25,348 bases of DNA from Faecalicatena_A orotica (GCF_040545875.1 NZ_JBEPMR010000024.1), one strand, 5' to 3'. Shown: positions 1 through 7,613, numbered from the stretch's first letter. Notes: generated by a model not told the origin, from the letters alone. A program made the numbers and translations.

Positions 1-118
1 GCAAATGTGATGAAAAATTTCTTTAAATCAGTACGTTTTTTAATGGTACGTGGGATTTAGTCTTGCATACAGGGTTCAGTTTTGGAATTCACGTGCGTCA
101 ACGCAGGAGCGGGCGGCT

Positions 119-147
119 TTGACTGGAATGCGGTCAGATTTTATGTT
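119..147 (+). promoter_or_regulatory. Putative sigma-A promoter of the GntR gene
   Basis: A -35 like TTGACT (119-124) and a -10 like TATGTT (142-147) are separated by 17 bases, about 70 bases before the GntR start. The -10 matches only four of six consensus bases, so this is a reasonable but unproven promoter. The rest of 1-218 shows no convincing coding sequence. Confidence 0.4.
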
Positions 148-173
148 ATTATGGAGACTATAGGTAACTGTTT

Positions 174-186
174 ACAGGCGGCCTGT
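174..186. promoter_or_regulatory. Palindrome in the GntR leader
   Basis: ACAGGC and GCCTGT form perfect 6-bp arms around a single G, just downstream of the putative promoter and upstream of the ribosome binding site. GntR-family regulators often repress their own gene from short palindromes, so this is a candidate autoregulatory site. It could equally be a small RNA hairpin. No second copy was noticed in the window. Confidence 0.3.
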
Positions 187-218
187 GACCGGCAGCGACT
201 ATAAAGAGGTGATTTAAG

Positions 219-893
219 ATGCCAATACCAAATGAAGAAAAAAATTATGAACGTACATCAGCTAAGCAGATGGTTTATGAAAAGATGAAGGACTGGATTA
301 TTGAGGGGAAACTGGAGGCCGGAGAGAAGGTGGCAGATGCCGAGATTGCTGCCTATTTCAAGGTGAGCAGGACTCCGGTAAGAGAGGCAATGCAGCTGCT
401 GGAGATGCAGAAGCTGCTGAAGTCATATCCGGGTAAATCTACAATTGTAACAGAAATCCAGAGGGACCAGATCGAGAAGTATTATCTTCCGATGGCTAAT
501 CTGCAGCAGCTTGCAATGACGATGGCAGTTGAAAAGATTAAGCCGGAGCATATTGAGGAATTGCGGTACCTGAGTAAACGTTTCGGACACCTGATTGCCT
601 CACAGGACGAGCCGCTTCCGATTCTGAAAGCGGATAGGGATTTTCACAGTTATATACTTGACATTGCGGACAATGAATATGTAAAAGATTTCTGCAATGT
701 ATTGTGGATTCATATCCAGCGTCTGGAATATAGTTTTTTCAAGGATTCCCCGTCTCTGGAACTGTCTGTGAAGGAACATGAAGAGATGATCAGTGCACTG
801 GAATTCAAGGATGGATTCTCGGCTTCGATGCGGATGAAACAGCATTGGGACCGTACCGTGCTGGAAATTTACAGTTTGGAAAAACAGTCCTGA
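219..893 (+). CDS. GntR-family transcriptional regulator, FCD (FadR) subfamily
   Basis: The protein has 224 residues, the usual size for the family. It begins with a winged helix-turn-helix (about residues 12-75) containing the typical GntR stretch AAYFKVSRTPVREAMQLLE. An all-helical FCD ligand-binding domain follows (about 85-210). Such proteins bind DNA as dimers and respond to small organic acids or sugar acids, but the ligand cannot be read from the sequence. The start is supported by an AGAGGTG ribosome binding site. The nearest likely targets are its own promoter and the small membrane protein and amidohydrolase downstream on the same strand, although no operator copy was seen in front of those. 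The family call is firm and the regulated pathway is unknown. Confidence 0.9.
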   Translation: MPIPNEEKNYERTSAKQMVYEKMKDWIIEGKLEAGEKVADAEIAAYFKVSRTPVREAMQLLEMQKLLKSYPGKSTIVTEIQRDQIEKYYLPMANLQQLAMTMAVEKIKPEHIEELRYLSKRFGHLIASQDEPLPILKADRDFHSYILDIADNEYVKDFCNVLWIHIQRLEYSFFKDSPSLELSVKEHEEMISALEFKDGFSASMRMKQHWDRTVLEIYSLEKQS

Positions 894-1020
894 TTTATTA
901 CAAAAAAGTAAGCCGTATTTTTGAAAATGAAAGGTTAATGTAAGGCAGCCGTAAACACCATATGTTAGAATAAATCATATACATAGTAGTGATGGATTTG
1001 ACCCGGCAGGAGGCGGTTAT

Positions 1021-1188
1021 ATGGTGAAGAGACAAAGGGATTTTAAGGTTGTGGCAGAGATATTGAAAGGGATTGTGCTTTGTATTTTATTGTTTCCTGT
1101 AGGGGTTATATTCCTTGTATTAGGGACTATTACGGGACTTGCCGAGCTTTTTTTAAGAAAACTTGACAAATTTAAAATATGCAGCTGA
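1021..1188 (+). CDS. Small single-helix membrane protein, 55 residues
   Basis: This short ORF has a textbook AGGAGG (1008-1013) seven bases before the ATG, so it is probably translated. The product starts with a basic stretch (MVKRQRDFK). One hydrophobic segment follows, about residues 18-42, rich in Ile, Leu, Val and Gly and containing LCILLFPVGVIFLVLG. It ends with a basic tail around RKLDKFK. A one-helix inner-membrane protein with charged ends is the obvious reading. No family is recognised. It lies between the GntR regulator and the amidohydrolase on the same strand and may belong to either transcription unit. A chance ORF is possible, but the strong ribosome binding site and clean helix argue against that. 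Confidence 0.6.
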   Translation: MVKRQRDFKVVAEILKGIVLCILLFPVGVIFLVLGTITGLAELFLRKLDKFKICS

Positions 1189-1224
1189 AAGAAATAATAA
1201 TTGCTGAGTATGTAAGGAAAGTTC

Positions 1225-1290
1225 CCTGTAAATACTTATAGGAGATACAGTAAGAATCTGTAAAAACTGTATCTTTACAGGTATTTATGG
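1225..1290 (+). promoter_or_regulatory. Structured leader with two exclusive pairings before the amidohydrolase
   Basis: CCTGTAA (1225-1231) can pair with TTACAGG (1275-1281), enclosing AGATACAGT (1243-1251) paired with ACTGTATCT (1266-1274). The same left arm, extended as TAAATAC, can instead pair with GTATTTA (1281-1287), just before the ribosome binding site AAGGGG at 1291. The two states cannot coexist, which resembles an attenuator or translational switch. No known riboswitch class is recognised, and no U-run follows the hairpin. Confidence 0.45.
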
Positions 1291-1304
1291 AAGGGGACTT
1301 TTTT

Positions 1305-2483
1305 ATGTGGATTGTGAACGGAAGAATATATACGATGTCGGGAGATGTAATCAGCAATGGATATGTAAGGACCAAAGGAAATCTGATCCAATCAGTGGGA
1401 ACGATGGAGAGTCTGAAAAAGGAAAAGAAGGATCCGGCACATGGCAAGAATGAGAAGGTGCTGGATGTACATGGGGCATGGGTGCTGCCCGGATTGATCG
1501 AGGCCCACGCCCATATAGGCCTGACGGAAGAAAAAAACGGTATTATCGGTGATGACTGTAATGAGATGACCAATCCGATCCTTCCGGGGCTAAGGGGTCT
1601 GGATGGCGTGAATGCGATGGACCCGGCTTTTCACGATGCGATTCAGGCCGGAATCACTTCCGTTATGGCGGGCCCGGGAAGTGCAAATGTAGTTGGCGGC
1701 CAGTTCGTTTTCATGAAAACTCAGGGCAGATGTGTGGACAATATGATTGTGAAAAGTCCTGCCGCCATGAAGGTGGCATTTGGCGAAAATCCAAAGACGT
1801 CATATGGGGACCAGAATATGTGCCCGGCGACGAGAATGGGGATTGCATACATGCTGCGAAAGGAGTTGTTTCAGGCATCGCAGTATCTGGAGAAGAAAGA
1901 GAGCGGCAAGCTTGAAGAACAGGACTTTGATCTGGAACCGTGGATTCCTGTGCTGAAAAAAGAAATTCCGTTAAAGGCCCATGCACACCGGGCGGATGAT
2001 ATTCTTACCGCGATCCGGATCGCGAAAGAATATGATATCGATATTACACTAGACCACTGTACAGAGGGGCACCTCATTGCAGATGAAATCGCCGCGTCTG
2101 GTTTTCCGGCTATCGTCGGGACGGACCTGACGGCCCGGTCCAAAGTGGAGGTTGAATATATGAGCTTTAAGACAGCCGGGATTCTGGCAGATGCGGGCGT
2201 GAAGGTGGCTGTGACGACCGACCATCCGGTAGCGCTGATCCAGTACCTTCCGATCTGTGCCGGATATTCTGTGAAATACGGGCTTCCGATGGAAGAAGGC
2301 CTGAAGGCGCTCACCATCTATCCCGCACAGATCTGCCGTACAGATGACCGTGTGGGAAGCCTTGAGCCCGGAAAGGACGCAGACATTGCAGTGTTTGACG
2401 GAAATCCTATGGAAGTATTTACCCAAACACTTTATACAATTGTAGACGGGGAAATTGTCTATGACAGGGAGGAAAACAGGTAG
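1305..2483 (+). CDS. Amidohydrolase, imidazolonepropionase-like (COG1228 type)
   Basis: The protein is a 392-residue metal-dependent hydrolase of the TIM-barrel amidohydrolase superfamily. It has a short N-terminal beta segment and the first metal motif HAH (H68, H70) in LPGLIEAHAHIGL. Lys156 in MKVAFGENPK is a possible bridging residue. Further ligands are His in KAHAHRADD (226 or 228), His in LDHCTEGH (251 or 256) and Asp306 in TTDHP. The C-terminal stretch EPGKDADIAVFDGNP is typical of the family. These enzymes open cyclic amides or cleave amide bonds in the cytoplasm, but the substrate cannot be inferred. There are no hut genes nearby, so a role in histidine breakdown is not supported. 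I chose the ATG at 1305 because AAGGGG at 1291-1296 is well spaced for it. An in-frame ATG at 1287 has no good site. Confidence 0.85.
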   Translation: MWIVNGRIYTMSGDVISNGYVRTKGNLIQSVGTMESLKKEKKDPAHGKNEKVLDVHGAWVLPGLIEAHAHIGLTEEKNGIIGDDCNEMTNPILPGLRGLDGVNAMDPAFHDAIQAGITSVMAGPGSANVVGGQFVFMKTQGRCVDNMIVKSPAAMKVAFGENPKTSYGDQNMCPATRMGIAYMLRKELFQASQYLEKKESGKLEEQDFDLEPWIPVLKKEIPLKAHAHRADDILTAIRIAKEYDIDITLDHCTEGHLIADEIAASGFPAIVGTDLTARSKVEVEYMSFKTAGILADAGVKVAVTTDHPVALIQYLPICAGYSVKYGLPMEEGLKALTIYPAQICRTDDRVGSLEPGKDADIAVFDGNPMEVFTQTLYTIVDGEIVYDREENR

Positions 2484-2489
2484 TATACT
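2461..2489 (+). promoter_or_regulatory. Putative promoter of the response regulator operon
   Basis: ATGACA (2461-2466) and TATACT (2484-2489) each match five of six sigma-A consensus bases and are 17 bases apart. The predicted start is near 2496, inside the left arm of the terminator of the upstream gene. The promoter overlaps the last codons of the amidohydrolase gene. Confidence 0.5.
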
Positions 2490-2520
2490 GCCGGAGAGAC
2501 GCTTGTTTCTCCGGCATTTT
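2489..2520 (+). terminator. Rho-independent terminator of the amidohydrolase gene
   Basis: TGCCGGAGA (2489-2497) pairs perfectly with TCTCCGGCA (2508-2516), followed by four T. It begins six bases after the amidohydrolase stop codon. Confidence 0.8.
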
Positions 2521-2551
2521 AATAGTATGATGTTAAAAGAGGTGACACATA

Positions 2552-3226
2552 ATGAATTATAAAATACTCATGGTGGATGATGACGAAGAACTGCTGAAAA
2601 TGCTGCGTAATTATTTTGAATTGAAGCAGTACTCTGTTATCACGGCATCAAATGGTATGGAGGCACTGGAAAAGATAAAACTGTCCCCGGACATCATTCT
2701 TTTAGATGTGAATATGCCTATGATTGACGGCATGGAAGTATGCAGGAGAATCCGGGATAAGATTTCATGTCCGATTATATTCCTCACGGCAAAAGTAGAA
2801 GAGCAGGACCGGATCAACGGGCTTTTGTCAGGTGGGGATGATTATATATTGAAGCCGTTCAGCTTAAAAGAGCTGGATGCCAGAATTACCGCCCACCTGA
2901 AACGCGAGGAGCGTCACAGGATTAAGGCGGACTACAGGTTCCACGGCGGCATGATGATCGATTATGCGGCGAAGAAGGTACAGGTTGGGGAAACCTATCT
3001 GGAGCTCACGAAACTGGAGTATGATATTATTGAATTCTTATCCATGCACCCGGGGCAGGTGTTCGATAAGGATCGTATTTACGAAAAGGTGTGCGGCTAT
3101 GATGCGGAAGGTGACAGCCGCGTTGTGACGGAACTGGTCCGCAGAATCCGTAAAAAAGTGGCAGAGCATACAGAAACCGAGTATATCGAAACAGTCTGGG
3201 GGATGGGATACCGATGGAAAAAATAA
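2552..3226 (+). CDS. OmpR/PhoB-family response regulator
   Basis: The protein has 224 residues and two domains. The receiver domain (1-115) has the acidic pocket D9-D11, the phosphoacceptor Asp52 in IILLDVNMP, Thr79 and Lys101 in ILKPF. The C-terminal winged helix (about 125-222) ends with the characteristic ETVWGMGYRWKK. It is phosphorylated by the overlapping histidine kinase gene and should act as a dimeric DNA-binding regulator. The likeliest targets are its own operon and the ABC exporter at 5012-7610, since such pairs commonly sit beside the transporter they control. An AAGAGGTGA ribosome binding site precedes the ATG. Confidence 0.93.
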   Translation: MNYKILMVDDDEELLKMLRNYFELKQYSVITASNGMEALEKIKLSPDIILLDVNMPMIDGMEVCRRIRDKISCPIIFLTAKVEEQDRINGLLSGGDDYILKPFSLKELDARITAHLKREERHRIKADYRFHGGMMIDYAAKKVQVGETYLELTKLEYDIIEFLSMHPGQVFDKDRIYEKVCGYDAEGDSRVVTELVRRIRKKVAEHTETEYIETVWGMGYRWKK

Positions 3227-4392
3227 GAAATCTCTCGTTAAAGTCTTCGATTGTTCTTTATATGGCAGTAAGCCTGCTCTTCAGTTTCCTGCTGTCAGCA
3301 GTAATTGTACGGACGGCTACATATACACAGCAGCAGGTCTGGCAGAAATATGCAGACGACGGGTATTATGAAGCAGCGGAGAACAGGGAGGAGGGTTATG
3401 AGGTAATCGTTTCCAGACCGAACCAGAGCCAGATGTCAGAGATGGACTGGCATATATCTGAGCTGTGTGATTTTCTGGAAACATATACAGTTCTGATCGT
3501 TTCAATAGCGGGCAGCTTCATTGCGGTCGGACTGTTCTACAGAAATAAAATAAAGGTCCCGATCGAGGAACTGAATAAGGCTTCCCGGATGATTGCGGAA
3601 AATGAGTTGGAATTTCAGATTACATACGAAAATCGGGATGAATTAGGCCGCCTGTGCCGTGAGTTTGAGAAAATGAGGGGCCAGTTAGAGGAAAACAACC
3701 GGACACTCTGGCGCATGGTCGAGGATGAACGGGCGCTTCGTGCGGCCATCGCTCACGACATCCGGTCACCGCTTTCTGTGCTGAGCGGCTATCAGGAAAC
3801 GCTGCTCGAATTTATACCGGAAGAGACACTTGATAAAGAACAAATCATCGATATGCTGAAGGCCGGCAGGGACCAGATCGGGCGGATGAACCGTTTTATA
3901 GAAACGATGAGAAATATGACAAGGCTGGAAGACCGCGAACTCGAGTATACAGATGTGGACGTGGAAGTTCTGGCTGGCCGGATACAGGAAGCGGCAGACA
4001 TCATTTGCTGCAAAACGGGGAAACAATGCACAGTCAGGATACAGACTGGCACAAAGGTATTCGGGATAGATTCGGAGGTAGTCCTCGAGGTAGCAGAGAA
4101 CCTCCTGTCCAATGCCCTGCGGTATGCGAAGGAAAAGACAGAGGTGATTCTAACATCGGCAGGACAGGAACTGACCATAACCGTTCAGGATGACGGACAG
4201 GGGTTCACGGAAGATCCCGATACACTTACAAAAGCCTTTTACCATTCGAACCCGCAGGATGACCTGAAACATTTTGGAATGGGAATGTATATCAGCCGGA
4301 TCTACTGCGAAAAACACGGAGGCAGACTTTTGACAGGAAATCTGGCACAGGGAGGGGCGGTTGTACAGGCAGCATTTAAATTAGGAAAATAG
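3214..4392 (+). CDS. Sensor histidine kinase with HAMP domain
   Basis: The 392-residue membrane kinase has transmembrane helices at about 12-33 and 92-109 around a short extracytoplasmic loop of roughly 58 residues. A HAMP linker follows (about 110-165). The HisKA dimerisation helix carries the phosphoacceptor His181 in AIAHDIRSPLSVL. The C-terminal ATPase domain shows the N box ENLLSNALRYA, the G1 box DDGQGF and the G2 box FGMGMYIS. The gene overlaps the response regulator by 13 bases, so the pair is co-translated. The small sensing loop suggests detection at or within the membrane, as in antimicrobial peptide or envelope stress kinases. The actual signal is unknown. Confidence 0.92.
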   Translation: MEKIRNLSLKSSIVLYMAVSLLFSFLLSAVIVRTATYTQQQVWQKYADDGYYEAAENREEGYEVIVSRPNQSQMSEMDWHISELCDFLETYTVLIVSIAGSFIAVGLFYRNKIKVPIEELNKASRMIAENELEFQITYENRDELGRLCREFEKMRGQLEENNRTLWRMVEDERALRAAIAHDIRSPLSVLSGYQETLLEFIPEETLDKEQIIDMLKAGRDQIGRMNRFIETMRNMTRLEDRELEYTDVDVEVLAGRIQEAADIICCKTGKQCTVRIQTGTKVFGIDSEVVLEVAENLLSNALRYAKEKTEVILTSAGQELTITVQDDGQGFTEDPDTLTKAFYHSNPQDDLKHFGMGMYISRIYCEKHGGRLLTGNLAQGGAVVQAAFKLGK

Positions 4393-4401
4393 TTGGGAGT
4401 T

Positions 4402-4413
4402 GGGATATATCCC
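4402..4413. promoter_or_regulatory. Palindrome upstream of the MNT promoter
   Basis: GGGATATATCCC is a perfect 12-bp palindrome ten bases upstream of the -35 box of the MNT gene and just after the kinase stop. It is a candidate operator or a weak hairpin at the end of the kinase transcript. Confidence 0.3.
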
Positions 4414-4423
4414 GGCCAATGGA

Positions 4424-4453
4424 TTGTTTGGAGTAAAACATTTGTGGTATACT
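4424..4453 (+). promoter_or_regulatory. Putative extended -10 promoter of the MNT gene
   Basis: TTGTTT (4424-4429) and TATACT (4448-4453) are 18 bases apart, and TGG immediately before the -10 gives an extended -10 element. The predicted start is near 4460, about 25 bases before the MNT gene. Confidence 0.55.
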
Positions 4454-4484
4454 TTATATATCAAATAGCGAAAGGGGGATAACG

Positions 4485-4826
4485 ATGAATAACGATGAAT
4501 TACGTGAAGTTACTGTACGTTTAGCAGATGAGCTGAAGAATTTATATAAAGACAAGTTGAAAGCTGTAATCCTGTATGGATCTGTGGCGAGAGGAACTGC
4601 TCAGAAAGATTCAGACGTTGATATATTAGTATTAGTAGATGCGACTCCAGGGGAGCTACGAACATATGAGGATGCATTGAGTGATATTTCGACGAATTTT
4701 GCGTTGGAGTTTTTTAAAGTATTTTCTATCATTGATATCAGTTTCAATGAGTTTTCAGAATGGAAGGATGTTTCCCCATTTTATAAAAATGTTGCCAGAG
4801 AAGGGGTGATGTTGTATGCCGCCTAG
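4485..4826 (+). CDS. Minimal nucleotidyltransferase (MNT) domain protein, apparently without HEPN partner
   Basis: The 113-residue protein is a small polymerase-beta-like nucleotidyltransferase. The core motif YGSVARGTAQKDSDVDILV gives G32-S33 and the metal-binding pair D44 and D46. Asp84 in SIIDISF fits the third acidic position, so the active site looks intact. Proteins of this size usually form HEPN-MNT toxin-antitoxin pairs in which MNT nucleotidylates and silences the HEPN RNase. No HEPN gene follows here. A nine-codon frame starting MPPSRNLFK overlaps the stop (ATG at 4816) and ends at 4845, and might be the stub of a lost partner. A perfect tandem 10-base repeat (4481-4500) spans the start. 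AAAGGGGG at 4471 is the ribosome binding site. The gene has its own promoter and terminator, so it is a self-contained unit. Confidence 0.85.
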   Translation: MNNDELREVTVRLADELKNLYKDKLKAVILYGSVARGTAQKDSDVDILVLVDATPGELRTYEDALSDISTNFALEFFKVFSIIDISFNEFSEWKDVSPFYKNVAREGVMLYAA

Positions 4827-4912
4827 CAGAAATCTTTTTAAATAAAGTTCAAGGCTATTTAAAAAATGTAAATATGTGATTACACTCTTGCATTTCTATA
4901 ATGCATTAAAAC

Positions 4913-4942
4913 ATCCCCGGGCATTTGTCCGGGGATATTTTT
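4913..4942 (+). terminator. Rho-independent terminator after the MNT gene
   Basis: ATCCCCGG (4913-4920) and CCGGGGAT (4929-4936) form a perfect GC-rich stem with an 8-base loop, followed by ATTTTT. It separates the MNT unit from the exporter operon. Confidence 0.85.
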
Positions 4943-5011
4943 GATTTTATTGTCTTTTTGTTGTGAATTGTCCGGTATCCTGTCTTTAAAGAAGAGAAAG
5001 GCGGGATATTT

Positions 5012-6076
5012 ATGAAAGCGATTATAAAGAGAGAAATCAGGAATTATTTGAAGAACCCTATCTTCTGGATCGGACTGGTGATTGTGATTGCAGGTGTCTA
5101 TCAGTGTCTGGCCCCGTATATGAAAATCCATTATTTTAAATCAGACGAGGAGATTCAGAAGATTAAGGTCAGTGTGCTGTCTGACGCCGATATTGCAGAC
5201 GGATATCTCCCTGCATCACCGGAAGAACAGGTGGAACTGGGAGCCGGAAGGATCAAAAAGTCTTTGACAGATGACCTGAAAATGTCAGAATCTGAGGCTG
5301 ATGAGATCATCCGGGGGATTCAGGGAATGAGTGCAGCCGAGGCTGCAGAGTATCTGCGAAAATACCATTTCTATGGAGCAGAGTATGTTTTTGAGGACTA
5401 CAGGTATCGCCAGGGGACTATGGAGGAAGTGAACGGATACATTTCCCAAAAACTTGAAAATCATGCATTCTCGTATTATTTCTCAAGAAAGTTTGCTGAT
5501 TTCGGCGGCTTGTATATGGCCTTCTTCTCCGTGATACTTTTTGCATTTCTGTTCATTCAGGATACAAGAAAGAATACTTATGAACTGCTCCACACTAAGC
5601 CTGTCCGTGCATGGCAGTATGTGCTCGGGAAAGTGGGCGGGGGATTTCTGACCGGGCTGCTCGTTCTTGCTGTACTGAACGTGGTATTCATGACATTATG
5701 CTTCCTGTGTGCGAAAGACTCCGGTTTTCCGGTGAATCCGGCAGACTTTCTGTTTTCAACCTGCGTATACATTCTGCCAAATATGCTGATGATTATTTGT
5801 GTATACACGATAACTGCACTGCTGTTTAAAAATCCCCTTCCCGCGGTGCCGCTTCTGTTTTTGTACATTGTGTATTCGAATATGGGGAGCACCGGGCCGG
5901 ACGGGATGTATGGTTATTACGGGAGACCCCTTGCAATCATGGTCAGGTTTCCCGGAACATTTTTTGATACCTCACCGCCGCCGATGGTTTGGTTAAACCA
6001 GTTGTTTCTGGTCTTTGCTTCCGCATTGCTGATGACACTGGCCGTATACATCTGGAAAAGGAGGCGGGTATATTGA
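5012..6076 (+). CDS. ABC-2 type exporter, large membrane subunit
   Basis: The 354-residue protein has one N-terminal transmembrane helix (about 17-38) and a large, mostly hydrophilic outer segment (about 40-160). A cluster of helices follows at about 168-190, 208-236, 248-270, 273-292 and 325-348, and the tail is WKRRRVY. This is the layout of ABC-2 type permeases. RDTRKNTYELLHTKPV-type sequence after the second helix (seen here as QDTRKNTYELLHTKPV) resembles the coupling region that contacts the ATPase. It is the first gene of a three-gene exporter operon. Its end overlaps the TTG start of the next subunit. Exported substrates of such systems in gut Firmicutes include antimicrobial peptides and lipids, but nothing here identifies the substrate. 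Confidence 0.75.
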   Translation: MKAIIKREIRNYLKNPIFWIGLVIVIAGVYQCLAPYMKIHYFKSDEEIQKIKVSVLSDADIADGYLPASPEEQVELGAGRIKKSLTDDLKMSESEADEIIRGIQGMSAAEAAEYLRKYHFYGAEYVFEDYRYRQGTMEEVNGYISQKLENHAFSYYFSRKFADFGGLYMAFFSVILFAFLFIQDTRKNTYELLHTKPVRAWQYVLGKVGGGFLTGLLVLAVLNVVFMTLCFLCAKDSGFPVNPADFLFSTCVYILPNMLMIICVYTITALLFKNPLPAVPLLFLYIVYSNMGSTGPDGMYGYYGRPLAIMVRFPGTFFDTSPPPMVWLNQLFLVFASALLMTLAVYIWKRRRVY

Positions 6077-6735
6077 GAAAAGAAATGAAAATCTGTCTTC
6101 CTGTTTATAAAGTATTATATTCAGCAGCGTTTATCGTCATATTAAGCATCATCCGGGGAATATCACGGATAAGCGAAATCGGATTGGCGATGGAACCTCC
6201 GGTTGGGCTGTTGGCGCTGGTGTTCTGCGCGGATACTTACTGGATCGAGATCCAGTCAAAAAGAGCAGAAGTATTTAAACTCTGCCCCCTGAAAAAGCAG
6301 GCGGGTGCTGTCCGGAAACGGCTGGCTATTCAGATGGTTTTTCTGACAGGATGTTCTGCAATGGGATATGGAATGTTTTACTGGCAGAAACCAATGGCGG
6401 TAACAGGCGGGGAACAGCTCGCAGAATTTTTGGTTTTTCTGGCTGCGATTACTGTAACCATTATGTTTTGGGGAACCTTATCCATGACAATCTGTAATAT
6501 TTTCAGAAATATATGGGCGGGGATCGGCTGTACACTTTTTCTCTGGATGACACTAAATTCACAGGCGGGAGACCGGATTTTGGGAAAATACAATATATTT
6601 TCCTATACCTTCCGGGATTCCTACGACATCACCAATTTAAGCTGGCTGTGGGGAAAAGGTATTTCATTACTGATAACACTTGCTCTGGCCGCGGCAGTTC
6701 CGCTCATTTTAAAGAAAAGGGAGGCAGCACTATGA
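6073..6735 (+). CDS. ABC exporter, second membrane subunit (TTG start)
   Basis: The 220-residue hydrophobic protein has about five to six membrane segments, including a first one near residues 14-33 and a last one near 195-213 (LLITLALAAAVPLIL). I place the start at the TTG of 6073 and not at the upstream ATG of 5989, for two reasons. A perfect AGGAGG (6059-6064) lies eight bases before the TTG, and the TTG overlaps the previous stop as TTGA, a translational coupling arrangement. The product would pair with the large subunit as the membrane part of the exporter. The sequence is not strongly conserved with a named family that I recognise, so the assignment rests mainly on topology and operon position. 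Confidence 0.75.
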   Translation: MRKEMKICLPVYKVLYSAAFIVILSIIRGISRISEIGLAMEPPVGLLALVFCADTYWIEIQSKRAEVFKLCPLKKQAGAVRKRLAIQMVFLTGCSAMGYGMFYWQKPMAVTGGEQLAEFLVFLAAITVTIMFWGTLSMTICNIFRNIWAGIGCTLFLWMTLNSQAGDRILGKYNIFSYTFRDSYDITNLSWLWGKGISLLITLALAAAVPLILKKREAAL

Positions 6736-7610
6736 GTGTAAAAATAAAAGATTTGACAGTAACGTTTAAGAATCGTGTAACGGCAGTAAACCACGTGGAT
6801 ATGATAATTCCGAAAGGGATATACGGACTGCTCGGGGAAAACGGCGCAGGCAAGACAACACTGATGCGTGTGCTGACAACAGTATTGAAACCTACAGGTG
6901 GCACCGTTTCGCTGGATGGGATTATATACGGTGATAACACATATGAAAAAATCCAGAAGAAGATCGGTTACCTCCCTCAGGAGATTGATCTGTACCCGAA
7001 CCTGACAGTGAGGGAATGTCTGGAGTATATGGGGGAATTATCTGGAATCGAAAAGACCGTCTGCAGTCAGAGGATTGATTTTTACCTTCAGAAAACGAGT
7101 CTGGCGGCTCATCAGAAGAAGAAAATAAGACAGCTTTCCGGTGGGATGAAACGCCGGGTGGGACTGATTCAGGCGCTTTTGAACGAGCCGGATTTCTTAA
7201 TTGTAGACGAACCTACCACTGGTTTAGACCCTGAGGAACGTATCCGGATTCGTACACTATTAGTAGACTTCTCCAAAGACCGCACGGTTCTGTTTTCGAC
7301 ACACGTAGTGGAGGACCTGGCTGCCACCTGTAACCGGCTCTCTATCATGAAAAAAGGTTCCATCCTTTACTCGGGCGGTATAAGGGAACTGCTGGAAGAG
7401 GCAAAAGGCTGTGTCTGGAGCTGTTATGCGGAGAATGAAGAAGAGGCACTGGAACTGGAAAAAAGTTATCATGTTTCCGCCAAACAATATGTGGATAACG
7501 GGCTGAAATTGAAGCTGTTGTGTGAAAAAAAGCCAGATGCGGACTGCAGGCCGTGCGAAGTTACGCTGGAAGATGCGTATATTTATATCACAAATATGAA
7601 GGATTATTGA
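6732..7610 (+). CDS. ABC exporter ATPase subunit
   Basis: The 292-residue cytoplasmic ATPase has Walker A GENGAGKTT (about 35-43), a Q-loop in IGYLPQEID, the signature LSGGMKRRVGL, Walker B FLIVDEPTTGLDPE and the switch His in LFSTHVVED. A C-terminal extension of about 70 residues follows (roughly 222-292). It is rich in Glu and Cys and resembles accessory domains of lantibiotic- or bacitracin-type exporter ATPases only in position. The start at 6732 overlaps the preceding stop as ATGA and is served by GGGAGG. A longer upstream reading frame would run inside the previous gene. The three genes thus form one coupled operon. Confidence 0.92.
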   Translation: MSVKIKDLTVTFKNRVTAVNHVDMIIPKGIYGLLGENGAGKTTLMRVLTTVLKPTGGTVSLDGIIYGDNTYEKIQKKIGYLPQEIDLYPNLTVRECLEYMGELSGIEKTVCSQRIDFYLQKTSLAAHQKKKIRQLSGGMKRRVGLIQALLNEPDFLIVDEPTTGLDPEERIRIRTLLVDFSKDRTVLFSTHVVEDLAATCNRLSIMKKGSILYSGGIRELLEEAKGCVWSCYAENEEEALELEKSYHVSAKQYVDNGLKLKLLCEKKPDADCRPCEVTLEDAYIYITNMKDY

Positions 7611-7613
7611 TTT

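Noticed and set aside
1305..2483. Imidazolonepropionase of histidine degradation (hutI)
   Set aside because: No hutH, hutU or hutG neighbours are present, and the family has many other substrates, so only a general amidohydrolase call is justified.
5989..6072. Upstream ATG start for the second exporter subunit
   Set aside because: The ATG lacks a ribosome binding site and would add 28 residues overlapping the first subunit, whereas TTG at 6073 has a perfect AGGAGG.
6513..6731. Longer N-terminus for the exporter ATPase
   Set aside because: The extension runs inside the preceding membrane subunit in another frame. The ATGA overlap and GGGAGG site support 6732, where the ATPase fold begins.
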